Shown here: piece by piece, positions 51,590-59,879 of the stretch | Layout of the letters: the number at the start of each line of letters is the position of its first letter | Numbering within the stretch: position 1 is the first letter of the stretch | NCBI GenBank assembly: GCA_903885375.1 | Contig: CAISIK010000129.1 | Coordinates: 62,001 to 126,000 of the forward strand | From: an uncultured Pseudomonadota bacterium | GTDB lineage: Bacteria; Myxococcota_A; UBA796; SXON01 | Length of the DNA stretch: 64,000 nucleotides | Direction: 5' to 3' | Notes under the pieces: generated by a model | Told to the model about the DNA's origin: nothing | The model's input: only the letters and a program-made list of their open reading frames with translations | Database searches by the model: none | Made by a program: the position numbers and the translations under genes

Positions 51590-52476
51590 TCAGCGCCGGC
51601 GACGGCCCATCGCGAGGGCGGCGAGGGCCAGCACGGCGACCCCCGAGGAGCCGGCGCCCGTATCGCACCCGCACCCGGGGCTCGCGTCGATCCCTTCGCC
51701 GCCCCCGCAGAGGCTGTCGGAGCCGCTGCAGTCCTGGTCGATCGCATCGCCGCAGGTGTCCTTGACCTCCGGGCCGAACGCGGGGTCGGTGTCGTCGCAG
51801 TCCGGGCCGCCGGCCTCCTCGGCATCCGCTCCGTCGCCGTCGAGATCGGTGAGGTCGGCGCCATCGCAGTCCTGGTCCACCCCGTCGTAGGCCACCTCGG
51901 CGGCGCCGGGCAGCGTCATGGGGTCGGTGTCGTCGCAATCATCGCCTCCGAGGGCGAGCGCCACCGCCCCATCCCCATCGGCATCGGCCGGCGAGGATTC
52001 CACCACCATGGCGTAGAGGTAGTTCTCGAGGCCGGGGTCCTCGAAGCTGTCGGTCACGCCATCGGACTCCACGCGGAGCCCGCCCACCACGCCCCCGAAC
52101 CAGGGATCCGCGCTCTCCCCTTTGGTGTAGGCATAGCCCCAGTCGCCTTCCAGCCAGGCGCCGATGGCGTAGTCTGGCCCGCCTCGAGCAGCCAGCTCAC
52201 GGTGCCCGAATCAGCGAACCCATCCCCGTTGGCGGGGAGGTCCGCGACCTCTACGTTGCCGAGGAGGGTGTAGTCCCCGCCGCTCTGCTGGTACACGACC
52301 AGGGAAACGCCCCCGGTGTCGCGCCCCGCCTCCAGATAGAACTGGAGGTTGGTGATCACCGCGGTCTCCTCCACGTCGACCACGATGAGCTTCATCATGT
52401 CGCCGTTGTTGTTGGTGGAGTCGTAGCCACCGAGTTTATCGGTTTCAGCGAGGGCGAACGCGGCGAGAATGAGCAT
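51590..52476 (-). pseudogene. MYXO-CTERM-like protein with metal-binding motifs, broken by a frameshift
   Basis: One gene in two frames. The N-terminal part (from ATG 52476; MLILAAFALAETDKLGG) reads in frame to about LLEAGQ near 52176. The frame then shifts: the continuing protein DYAIGAWLEGDWGYAYTKG is found in the next frame and runs to the stop at 51590. A single missing base at about 52174 (CAGAC instead of CAGGAC on the coding strand) explains it. The C-terminal half has two MopE-like motifs (DDCDDTDPMTLPGA, DQDCDGADLTD) and a tail GCGCDTGAGSS-hydrophobic-RRRR, the MYXO-CTERM pattern for surface sorting. It may be a true mutation, phase variation or an assembly error. Confidence 0.8.
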
Positions 52477-52491
52477 GGGGCAACGTATTCG

Positions 52492-53844
52492 TTATTCCTC
52501 CCCCCGCCACTCGGCTTCCCGCCGGTAGATGCTTCTGGCGCTGATCCCCAGCAGGTTCGCGGCGAGGCTACGGTCGCCATCGCAGTGACGAAGCGTCGCC
52601 TCGATCATCCGCCGCTCGACCTGCGAGAGGGGGCTTCCCACCGCGAAGGTGAGCCAGCCCGCTTCCGGCGCACCGCTCCCGCCGCGCAGGGGCGAAGGAA
52701 GGTCGGACAGCGTGATGCTGTCGCCGCGGGCGAGGACCACCGCGCGCTCCATCATGTTCTCGAGCTCGCGCACGTTGCCCGGCCAGGCGTGCCGTTCGAG
52801 GGCCGCGAGCGCGTCGGTCTCGATACCCGAGATGGTGCGGCTGTGGCGGGCGGCGTGGACCGCAAGGAAATGCCGCGCGAGCAGCGCAACGTCCTCGCGG
52901 CGGTCGCGGAGCGCGGGGACGTGCAGCGGGATGACGTTCAAGCGGTAGTACAGGTCCTCCCGGAGCCGCCCCTCCGCCACGGCGAGCGCCGGATCGCGGT
53001 TGGTGGCCGCCACGACGCGCACATCGGCTCGAAGCGTGCGGGTGCCGCCGAGACGCTCGTACTCGCCGTCCTGCAGTACCCGGAGCAGCTTCACCTGCAG
53101 GAGCGCGGGCATCTCGGTGATCTCGTCGAGAAACAGCGTCCCGCCGGCTGCGAGATCGAAGCGCCCCTCCTTGCGGCCCTGGGCCCCGGTGAAGGCGCCG
53201 GGTTCGTAGCCGAAGAGCTCGCTCTCCAACAGGGCCTCGGGGATGGCGCCGCAGTTGACGGTGATCAGCCGCCGCTCCCGGCGCGGGCTCAGCTCGTGGA
53301 TCCACCGCGCGAGCAGGCCCTTTCCGGTGCCGCTCTCGCCGGTGATGAGCACGTTGGCGAGGGCGGGCGCGACCTGCCGGGCCTCCTCCAGCAACGCGCG
53401 CATCGCCGCGGACTGCCCGACCACCTCGGTGCGCGACACCTGCTCGATCTGCGCCCGGAGACGGCTGTTCTCCCGCACGAGCTCGTACTTCTCGTGCGCC
53501 TTCCGCACGCTGTGCACGACGGCATCCTTGCGCAGTGGCTTGGTGACGAAGTCGTACGCGCCCTCCCGCATCGCCTCGACCGCCGTTTCCACCGACCCGT
53601 AGGCCGTGACCACGATGACCTGGGTTTCCGGCGACACCTGCCGCGCCACCCGCAGGAGCTCCAGCCCGCTGATGCCCGGCATCTTCAAGTCGGTGAGCAC
53701 GACACCCACCGCACCATCCCGCAACGACTCCAGCGCCGCGCGTCCATCCGGGGCGGTCCGGACGGTGTAGCCCTCGCGGGCGAAGATCCGCTCGAGCGCG
53801 AGGCGGTTGGCTTCTTCGTCGTCCACAACGAGGATGGTGGGCAT
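52492..53844 (-). CDS. NtrC-family sigma54-dependent response regulator
   Basis: A 450-residue regulator starting at ATG 53844 (a GTG/ATG 15 bases upstream is possible). Receiver domain: acidic pair DD at 8-9, phosphorylation site Asp52 in LTDLKMP, Lys in [10 protein letters not shown]+ domain: Walker A GESGTGKG, the sigma54 loop GAFTGA near residue 215, Walker [11 protein letters not shown] Fis-type HTH is at the C-terminus ([20 protein letters not shown]). It lies 48 bases after its sensor kinase; a small hairpin TGGCAC/GTGCCA (53854-53869) is in the gap. The frameshifted MYXO-CTERM gene follows 15 bases later and may be co-transcribed. Confidence 0.94.
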   Translation of the reverse strand: MPTILVVDDEEANRLALERIFAREGYTVRTAPDGRAALESLRDGAVGVVLTDLKMPGISGLELLRVARQVSPETQVIVVTAYGSVETAVEAMREGAYDFVTKPLRKDAVVHSVRKAHEKYELVRENSRLRAQIEQVSRTEVVGQSAAMRALLEEARQVAPALANVLITGESGTGKGLLARWIHELSPRRERRLITVNCGAIPEALLESELFGYEPGAFTGAQGRKEGRFDLAAGGTLFLDEITEMPALLQVKLLRVLQDGEYERLGGTRTLRADVRVVAATNRDPALAVAEGRLREDLYYRLNVIPLHVPALRDRREDVALLARHFLAVHAARHSRTISGIETDALAALERHAWPGNVRELENMMERAVVLARGDSITLSDLPSPLRGGSGAPEAGWLTFAVGSPLSQVERRMIEATLRHCDGDRSLAANLLGISARSIYRREAEWRGEE

Positions 53845-53892
53845 GCGACAAGTTGGCACGCGTGTGCCAGAGTGGCAAGTCCTTTATCGTCT

Positions 53893-55548
53893 TCAGCTTC
53901 GCCCGACCGGAAGGCTGATCTCGAAGGAGGTGCCGGCGCCGACCTCGCTGCGGACCCGGATGGAGCCCCCCTGATCCTCGATCTCCTGCCGGGTGACCGC
54001 GAGGCCCAGACCCGTGCCGCGCGCCTTCGTAGAGAAGAAGGGGTCGAACACCCGGGCAGCCGTGGCCGGATCGAGCCCCGGCCCATCGTCGGTGACGCGG
54101 ATGAGCAGGTCGGGCCCCGCCCGCTCCACCCGCACCGCGATGTGCTCGGCGCCGGCCTCCGCGGCGTTGCGCACCAGGTTGAGCAGCGCCCGCCGGAGCA
54201 CGTTGCCATCGACCTCGACGGACTCGGACTCCGGTCCGGTGACCGCCACCTCCACGCCCAGCCGCCTCAGCCGTTCCTCCTCCAGCGCGGCCACGCTCCG
54301 GGCGAGCGCGGTGGGGTCCTCGGCGGCGAGCTCGGGCGCCCGCCTCCGCGCGAGGTCGAGGTAGCGTTCGGTCACCGCCTCCAGCCGGCGGATTTCCGTG
54401 GCCACCGTGGCGAGCAGCGCCTGCTGCTCCGGGGCGCCGAGCTCTTCGGCGAGCAGCTCGGCGTGAAGCGAAATCGCGTTGAGGGGATTGCGCACCTCGT
54501 GGGTGACCTGCGCGAGGAGCTGGCCCACCAGCGCGAGCCGCTCGCTGCGAACGAGCCGCTCCCGATCGCGCAGCCGCTCGGTGAGGTCCTCGCCCACGAG
54601 GATGCGGCCGGCTTCGCCGAACGGCGCGACGACCACCTCCAGGGTCCGTTCCCCCTCGAGGAGCTCGTGCCTCCCCTCCGCCAGCCCGCCGAGGGCCCCG
54701 GGGAGCGAATCCCTCTCGGAGAGCCCCCAGAGCGCGGCCGCCGCCGGATTGGCCACGCGGACCTCGCCCGCCTCGACCACCAGCACCGCGGGCAGCAGGC
54801 TGTCGAGCACGCGGCGGAGTTGGAGGGAGACGGCCTGCAGGTTGCGATCGCGTTCGTCCACGGCGCGCGCCATCGCATCGAAGGCGGCGGCCAGGACGGC
54901 GATCTCGTCGTCGCCGCCCACATCCACCGGCCCGGGACGCTCGCCCGCTTCGAGGCGACGGACCTGCGCGGTGAGGGTGCCGACGGGGCGCAGCGCGGTG
55001 CCGGCGAGCCAAAGCAGGAGCGCCCCGAGGGGCACGCTGATCCCCGCCAGCAGGAGGGAAACCCGCACCGCCTCGGCCTGGGCGCGGGCGGTACGCTGAC
55101 TGAGCGCGCTGACGCGAGCCTCGCTCAGCGCGCCGAGCTGGAGCACCTCGTCGCGCAGCACCCGCCGCACACCCTCGCCGGCTTCGCCCGAGGCGGCGGC
55201 CGCGGCGGCGGCCTCCACATCGTCGAGCTGGACCAGCGCCGCCCGGAGGTGCGCCAGCTCCTCCGCCCCCTCCGCGAGCTCCTGTCCGCGGACCACGGCC
55301 GCGCGCGCGCTGGCGAGGAGGGCGCCGAGGTCGCTCCGGGCCTCGCGGGGCCGGTCGAGCTGGCCCTCGATGCGGGCGGTCAGGCGAGCGAGGGGAAGCC
55401 AGGCTTCGTTCACCGTGGCGACGCTCGCGCCCACCCTTCGGAACTGCGTGATCTCGAAGGCGAGGGCCCCGAGCTGGCACATCGTGGCGAGCAGCACCGC
55501 GCCGAGCACGCGCCCGCGCAGGGTCCGAGTCCACCCCAGCAGCTTCAT
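53893..55548 (-). CDS. Membrane sensor histidine kinase
   Basis: A 551-residue kinase with two helices (about 13-33 and 163-185) bounding a ~130-residue Ala/Leu/Glu-rich helical periplasmic sensor, then HAMP, a PAS-like region (~255-320), HisKA with phospho-His near 351 in VTHEVRNPLNAISLHAELLA, and HATPase_c (NLVRNAAEAGAEHI, DDGPGLDP, GTGLGLAVTRQ). It belongs to the NtrB/ZraS-like group that pairs with NtrC-type regulators, as here. The sensor domain is a four-helix-bundle type; signal unknown. Confidence 0.93.
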   Translation of the reverse strand: MKLLGWTRTLRGRVLGAVLLATMCQLGALAFEITQFRRVGASVATVNEAWLPLARLTARIEGQLDRPREARSDLGALLASARAAVVRGQELAEGAEELAHLRAALVQLDDVEAAAAAAASGEAGEGVRRVLRDEVLQLGALSEARVSALSQRTARAQAEAVRVSLLLAGISVPLGALLLWLAGTALRPVGTLTAQVRRLEAGERPGPVDVGGDDEIAVLAAAFDAMARAVDERDRNLQAVSLQLRRVLDSLLPAVLVVEAGEVRVANPAAAALWGLSERDSLPGALGGLAEGRHELLEGERTLEVVVAPFGEAGRILVGEDLTERLRDRERLVRSERLALVGQLLAQVTHEVRNPLNAISLHAELLAEELGAPEQQALLATVATEIRRLEAVTERYLDLARRRAPELAAEDPTALARSVAALEEERLRRLGVEVAVTGPESESVEVDGNVLRRALLNLVRNAAEAGAEHIAVRVERAGPDLLIRVTDDGPGLDPATAARVFDPFFSTKARGTGLGLAVTRQEIEDQGGSIRVRSEVGAGTSFEISLPVGRS

Positions 55549-55671
55549 TCCGGCCCCTTAGCGGCTCGCGACACCCCGTGGATGGTCACAGTTGGTCGCG
55601 GGCGGCCCGGGACGCCGTTGCTGCCCTCCCAAGCCGGGTTAGCGGGCCTCGGCCTATTCAGTGGAGTTCGG

Positions 55672-56754
55672 ATGTCCGTGTCTTTCCGTTCGTTGGTCCT
55701 TTCGCTCTCGGTGCTCTCGAGCGCTGCACTCCTCGCCTGCGATGGCGGTGAAGCCGGTGGGAAGCCCGCGGAAGGCGAGGCGGCCGCGGCGGCTGACGTT
55801 GGTGAAGTGCTCGCCACCGTGAACGGCGTCACCGTCGGCAGCAAAGAGTTCCTCACTGCGGCCGAGCGCAAGGCGCCGGCGAACGGCGAGGCCCTCTCTC
55901 CCGAAGAGAAGAAGGAAGTGCTCGACTCCCTCGTGGAAGAGAAGCTCCTCTACGCGCAGGCCCTGAAGAAGGGCCTCGACAAGGACCCCAAGGTGCAGAA
56001 GGTGATGGTCAACACCCTCCTTCGCGAAGAGGTCTACAGCACCGTGAAGAACAGCGACTTCACGGATGAGATGCTCCAGAAGTACTACGACGACCACAAG
56101 AGCGAGTTCATCGTTCCCGAGAAGGTGCAGATCCGCCGCATCCTCGTGAAGGTGAGCGAAGCCCGCACCGACGATGCCGCCAAGGCCGAAGCCGAGCGTC
56201 TCCGCAAGGAAGTGTCCGCCAAGCCCGACAGCTTCAAGGATGTCGCCGCGAAGTTCTCCGAGGACATGTACAAGCGCCGCGGTGGCGATGTCGGTTTCGT
56301 GAGCAAGGAAGGCAAGCCCGGCCTCGATCAGGACATCGTCGACAAGGCCTTCGCCCTCGAGACCGGCGCGGTCTCCGACGTCTTCAAGACCGGGGATGGC
56401 TACAACATCATCCAGGTGGCCACCCGCCGCGAGCAGGTGGAACGCACCTTCCAGCAGATGAAGGGCTCGGTGCTCCGCAAGGTCAAGAACGACCGGATGA
56501 AGGAGCTGTACGACGGCTACATCACCTCGATCAAGACCGGGGCCACCATCCAGGTGGAGGACACCAAGCTCGCCGGCATTGAAGTGAAGAGCGCCCGTCG
56601 CGGCGCGGCCCTTCCCAGCATGCCGATGCTCGGCGGCGCCGAAGAGCACGAAGAAGGCGAAGAGGCCGGCGAGCCCACCGAGGCCCCGGAGATGCCGGGT
56701 GCCGGCATCCGCCCCGGCAGCCCGCCCGTCGCCCCCAAGCCGGCCGGCGAGTAG
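55672..56754 (+). CDS. PpiC-type peptidyl-prolyl isomerase lipoprotein
   Basis: A 360-residue lipoprotein (Cys23 after LSVLSSAALLAC). The N-terminal SurA-like helical part is at ~40-145 (TVNGVTVGSKEFLTAAERK), the parvulin rotamase domain at ~155-260 (VQIRRILVKVSEARTDDAAK, RRGGDVGFVSKEGKPGLDQD). The C-terminal ~60 residues are acidic and Pro-rich. It resembles PrsA/PpiD-like chaperones that help fold exported proteins. It lies eight bases before a SurA-like gene, so two isomerases are made together. Confidence 0.88.
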   Translation: MSVSFRSLVLSLSVLSSAALLACDGGEAGGKPAEGEAAAAADVGEVLATVNGVTVGSKEFLTAAERKAPANGEALSPEEKKEVLDSLVEEKLLYAQALKKGLDKDPKVQKVMVNTLLREEVYSTVKNSDFTDEMLQKYYDDHKSEFIVPEKVQIRRILVKVSEARTDDAAKAEAERLRKEVSAKPDSFKDVAAKFSEDMYKRRGGDVGFVSKEGKPGLDQDIVDKAFALETGAVSDVFKTGDGYNIIQVATRREQVERTFQQMKGSVLRKVKNDRMKELYDGYITSIKTGATIQVEDTKLAGIEVKSARRGAALPSMPMLGGAEEHEEGEEAGEPTEAPEMPGAGIRPGSPPVAPKPAGE

Positions 56755-56762
56755 GCTGCGCG

Positions 56763-57764
56763 TTGCGCAGCCACCTGCTTCACGCAGCCCTCTGCCTCGT
56801 CGCCTTGGGGAGCCTTGCCGCTCCCCCGGCGGCCGCAGGTGAGCTCGGGCGCCTCACCGACCGGGTGGCGGCCGTCGTCAACGACGACGTCATCACCGTA
56901 TCGGAGGTGTACGAGCTGGGCGCCGAGTTCATCGAGGAGGCCGTCACCAACGGAGGCGAGGCGCAGCGCCACCCCGCCGAGCACGCCGTGCTGCAGCGGC
57001 TCATCGAGCGCCGGCTCGTGGAGCAGCAGATCCAGACCCTGAAGCTCGACGTGACCGAGCAGGAGCTCGATCGCGCCATCGACGACGTGGCCCGCCGCAA
57101 CGGCATGGACCGCGATCAGGTCCGGGCTGCAGTGGAGCAGCAGGGCATGGATTGGGACACCTTCCGGGCCGAGCAGCGCGAGCAGCTCCGGGAGATCAAG
57201 TTCCAACGCTCCGTGCTCCAGCCCCGCATCACGATCACCGAGGATGAGCTGCGCGATGCGTTCCTGCGCGCCGGCGGCACGCTCGGCGGCGAGTCGGCCA
57301 CGGTGCAGGGCCTGCTCCTCTCCATCCCCCGCGGCGCCGATGCGGCCGCCGTGCAGGCCGTGAAGGCACGGGCCAAGGAAGCCGAGCTCCGCCTCATCAC
57401 CGGTGAATCCTTCGCCGCGGTGGCGGAAGCCTACGACGAGGGCACCACGCGGGCTTCGGCCGGCGAGATGGGCGCCTTCGAACGGGGCCAGCTCGTGCCC
57501 GAGCTCGACGGCCCGGTCTTCGCTGCCGAGATCGGCAAGCCCTTCGTGGTGGAGCTGCCCACCGCCATCCTCGTGATGCGGGTCACCGACAAGGAGCGGG
57601 TCGACACCGGGCTCGAAGGCGCCCGCGCGAAGCTCACCGACACGATCTTCGCCGGGCGCATGGAGCAGGAGCAGGAGCGCTGGGCCGAGCAGGCCCGCCG
57701 CGCTGCCATCGTGCGGGTGCTGCTCCCCGGCGGCGATGGCCGCGCTCCCCGCGCCACGCCCTGA
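56763..57764 (+). CDS. surA: SurA-like periplasmic chaperone/isomerase
   Basis: A 333-residue exported protein starting at TTG 56763; signal roughly residues 1-25 (LRSHLLHAALCLVALGSLAA). The SurA N-terminal domain is VAAVVNDDVITVSEVYELG onward, with the TFRAEQREQLREIKFQRSVL helix typical of the family; one parvulin-like domain follows (~175-280; ASAGEMGAFERGQLVPELDG), then a C-terminal helix. SurA carries outer-membrane barrel proteins through the periplasm. The surA-pdxA order is the same as in E. coli, which supports the name. Confidence 0.85.
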   Translation: MRSHLLHAALCLVALGSLAAPPAAAGELGRLTDRVAAVVNDDVITVSEVYELGAEFIEEAVTNGGEAQRHPAEHAVLQRLIERRLVEQQIQTLKLDVTEQELDRAIDDVARRNGMDRDQVRAAVEQQGMDWDTFRAEQREQLREIKFQRSVLQPRITITEDELRDAFLRAGGTLGGESATVQGLLLSIPRGADAAAVQAVKARAKEAELRLITGESFAAVAEAYDEGTTRASAGEMGAFERGQLVPELDGPVFAAEIGKPFVVELPTAILVMRVTDKERVDTGLEGARAKLTDTIFAGRMEQEQERWAEQARRAAIVRVLLPGGDGRAPRATP

Positions 57765-57772
57765 GCGCCCCG

Positions 57773-58657
57773 ATGCGTCCGCTCGTCGTGACGCCCGGCT
57801 GCCCGGTCGGAATCGGCGCTGAGGTCACCGCCGCAGCGCTCGCCCGTGTGGACGTGGGCGAGGTCTGGGTGGTGGGCGACACCACCGCCATCCACCGCGC
57901 CGGGCTCCGTGAACGGCCGGGACTCCGGATCGTCCAGCCACCGCCCACCGCCGAGCCCGTGGAGATCGCCGCGATCCGCTGGGCCACGGCGGCCTGCCTC
58001 GCGGGCGAGGCACGGGCCCTGTGCACGGGCCCGATCCACAAGGCCCGTGCAGCGGCGCGCGGCTTCGAGTTCAGCGGCCACACCGACTTCCTGGCCCACC
58101 TGTGCGGCACGGAGGAGCCCGTGATGTCCTTCGTCGGCGGGAACGTACGCGTGGCGCTCGTCACCGTGCATGTGCCGCTGCGGGCGGTGCCGCCGCTCAT
58201 CACGGAGGCGGCCGTGCTGCACACGCTGCGGGTGGTGCACGAGGCGCTCACCCGCCAGCTCGGCCTCACGGCGCCGCGCCTCGCCGTGTGCGGCCTGAAC
58301 CCGCACGCCGGCGAGGGGGGCCTCCTCGGCCACGAGGAGGCATTGGCCATCACTCCGGCGGTGCGGCGGGCGTGCGCCGAGGGCATCGCCGCCCATGGCC
58401 CCGTCTCCGCCGAGGAGGCGTTCATGCACCCGGAGGACGCCGACCTGATCGTGGCGATGTACCACGACCAGGGGCTCGCCCCGCTGAAGCGGGTGGACTT
58501 CGGGCGCAGCGTGAACTGGACGATGGGGCTGCCAATCGTCCGCACGAGCGTGGACCACGGCACAGCCGACGCGCTGGTGGGCACCGGGCGCGCCCGCTCC
58601 GACAGCATGGAGGCCGCCCTCCGCCTCGCCGACCAGCTCTCGCGCTCAGCCGGCTGA
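57773..58657 (+). CDS. pdxA: 4-hydroxythreonine-4-phosphate dehydrogenase
   Basis: A 294-residue enzyme of pyridoxal phosphate synthesis (DXP-independent... the PdxA/PdxJ route). Hallmarks are TPGCPVGIGAEV at the N-terminus, the metal-binding histidines in EFSGHTDFLAHL, GLNPHAGEGGLLGHEE and VAMYHDQGLAPLK, and the C-terminal SVDHGTADALVGTGRA. It is somewhat shorter than E. coli PdxA (329). It lies eight bases after surA. Its end overlaps a convergent lipoprotein gene by 12 bases. Confidence 0.93.
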   Translation: MRPLVVTPGCPVGIGAEVTAAALARVDVGEVWVVGDTTAIHRAGLRERPGLRIVQPPPTAEPVEIAAIRWATAACLAGEARALCTGPIHKARAAARGFEFSGHTDFLAHLCGTEEPVMSFVGGNVRVALVTVHVPLRAVPPLITEAAVLHTLRVVHEALTRQLGLTAPRLAVCGLNPHAGEGGLLGHEEALAITPAVRRACAEGIAAHGPVSAEEAFMHPEDADLIVAMYHDQGLAPLKRVDFGRSVNWTMGLPIVRTSVDHGTADALVGTGRARSDSMEAALRLADQLSRSAG

Positions 58658-59122
58658 CGCCCGCACGCTGACCTCGTCGGGGCAGGCCGAAAAACCCCAG
58701 TCGGCCCAGCGCTCCGGCAGCTCCCCGAAGGCGCGGCAGTCCCCGACCGTCTCGGCGTCGGTGCCGTACACGATGAGCAGCCCGGCGAGCTCTGGCGTGC
58801 CGCAGTTGAAGGCGGTGCGGGAGCCGGCCGCGACGTCGCGGAAATCGCTCACGATGGTGAGCTTGAGCTCGAGGTGGTCGGCGCTGCCATCGATGGCCGC
58901 CTCCTTGCTCAGGATCGGGTGGGCTTCCACATAGGCGCCATCGGTGCTCAGCCAGAGCTTGCCTCCGCCCGTCCACGCGTTGGTGTGGAGGTCGAGGAGC
59001 CACGCCGGGCCGGAGGCATCGCAGACCACCTCGACCTCGCTCAACGTCGGCAGCGCCTCGCCGGGCTCGAAAACGCCGCTGTCGGCTTCGGGCACGGGGC
59101 AGCCGAGGAGAAGGAGCAGCAC
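58646..59122 (-). CDS. Small lipoprotein of unknown function
   Basis: A 158-residue lipoprotein with signal MLLLLLGC and lipidated Cys8, no basic residue, and no alternative start upstream before a stop. The mature part has four cysteines (VVCDASG, FNCGTPE, GDCRAFG, FSACPDE) and a mixed beta composition (LWLSTDGAYVEAHPIL, HLELKLTIVSDF). No family recognised. It stands alone on this strand, 152 bases from the next lipoprotein gene. Confidence 0.6.
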   Translation of the reverse strand: MLLLLLGCPVPEADSGVFEPGEALPTLSEVEVVCDASGPAWLLDLHTNAWTGGGKLWLSTDGAYVEAHPILSKEAAIDGSADHLELKLTIVSDFRDVAAGSRTAFNCGTPELAGLLIVYGTDAETVGDCRAFGELPERWADWGFSACPDEVSVRASAG

Positions 59123-59274
59123 CCGACAAGGTAGCGCGCCCGGAGGCGCTCCGATGCGCGGCGGCCCCCTTGGGACCCCGCCGCACGGTCGCGGCGCATC
59201 GGCCCGAAAAATGGAGACGGCGTGGAGGAGACCCCCACGCCGCCCACGCCGTGCCGCCGAAGCGGCTCAGCGAA

Positions 59275-59766
59275 CTAGTTGCAGGAGTAGTACTCGGCCG
59301 AGTCGTTCTGCTCCCAGCAGGTGCCGTCGGCGTTGTCACCGAGCATGTAGGCAAGGCTGCCCGCAGACGCGATGGTGACGTTGAGCAGGGTGGTGGAGTT
59401 CGCGACCACATCGCCCGGCTTGTTGACGGTCGTGAGCGAGATGCCCGTGGCGGACACGCCGTCGTGACAGATGTCGAAGTCGCCCGAGTTGGGGCCCGCG
59501 CCGGCGACGCAGTCCTCGCCGTACCAGCCGTTGTCGGACTCTTCGGCCATGCCGAAGGAGTACGTGCCGGTGCCGTTGGTGATGCCGAGCGTCAGGCCCG
59601 TGGCATCCCACGAGGCGGTGAAGCTGGGATCGGCATCGGTGTCGGTGTCGGTGTCGGTGTCGGCATCGGTCTCGCCGCCGGAATCACCGGAGTCGTCCTT
59701 GTCGCCACCGGGGCAGCCGACGAGCAGAAGAAGCGCGCTGAAGGCGCCGAGAAGCTTGAGAGACAT
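59275..59766 (-). CDS. Small lipoprotein with Asp-Thr repeat spacer
   Basis: A 163-residue lipoprotein. ATG 59766 follows GGAGGATTCAC; signal MSLKLLGAFSALLLLVGC with Cys18. A ~25-residue acidic spacer (GDKDDSGDSGGETDADTDTD) leads to a ~115-residue domain with cysteines in GEDCVAG, DICHDGV, GTCWEQ and the C-terminal YYSCN; strands such as GLTLGITNGTGTYSFGMAEE suggest a beta sandwich. A promoter is present upstream (59831-59803). Function unknown. Confidence 0.68.
   Translation of the reverse strand: MSLKLLGAFSALLLLVGCPGGDKDDSGDSGGETDADTDTDTDTDADPSFTASWDATGLTLGITNGTGTYSFGMAEESDNGWYGEDCVAGAGPNSGDFDICHDGVSATGISLTTVNKPGDVVANSTTLLNVTIASAGSLAYMLGDNADGTCWEQNDSAEYYSCN
59631..59666 (-). repeat. Hexanucleotide repeat coding the Asp-Thr spacer
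   Basis: CGGTGT is repeated four times (59637-59660), flanked on each side by CGGCAT. On the coding strand each unit gives Asp-Thr or Asp-Ala, so gain or loss of units keeps the frame and only changes spacer length. Confidence 0.85.
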
Positions 59767-59802
59767 GTGAATCCTCCATCGCCGCGACATGCGGCAACGC
59801 GT

Positions 59803-59831
59803 CTTTTACACGTTTTCACCCAAAGCAGCAA
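59803..59831 (-). promoter_or_regulatory. Sigma70-type promoter for the 59766 lipoprotein
   Basis: Read on the minus strand: TTGCTG (59831-59826), 17 bases and TAAAAG (59808-59803), about 36 bases upstream of the ATG. The region is locally AT-rich compared with its surroundings. Confidence 0.55.
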
Positions 59832-59879
59832 GTGGAATCGGAGAGCGCGCCGCCCTGATCGCTCGCCATGCGCGGCCCG

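Noticed and set aside
53854-53869. Possible sigma54 promoter (GGCAC...TGCC) between kinase and regulator
   Set aside because: The GG to GC distance is nine bases rather than ten, and the bases form a simple 6-bp hairpin TGGCAC/GTGCCA.
52585-55671. Long open frame leading into the PpiC lipoprotein
   Set aside because: It is antisense to the sensor kinase and regulator. The PpiC product begins at ATG 55672 with a normal lipoprotein signal.
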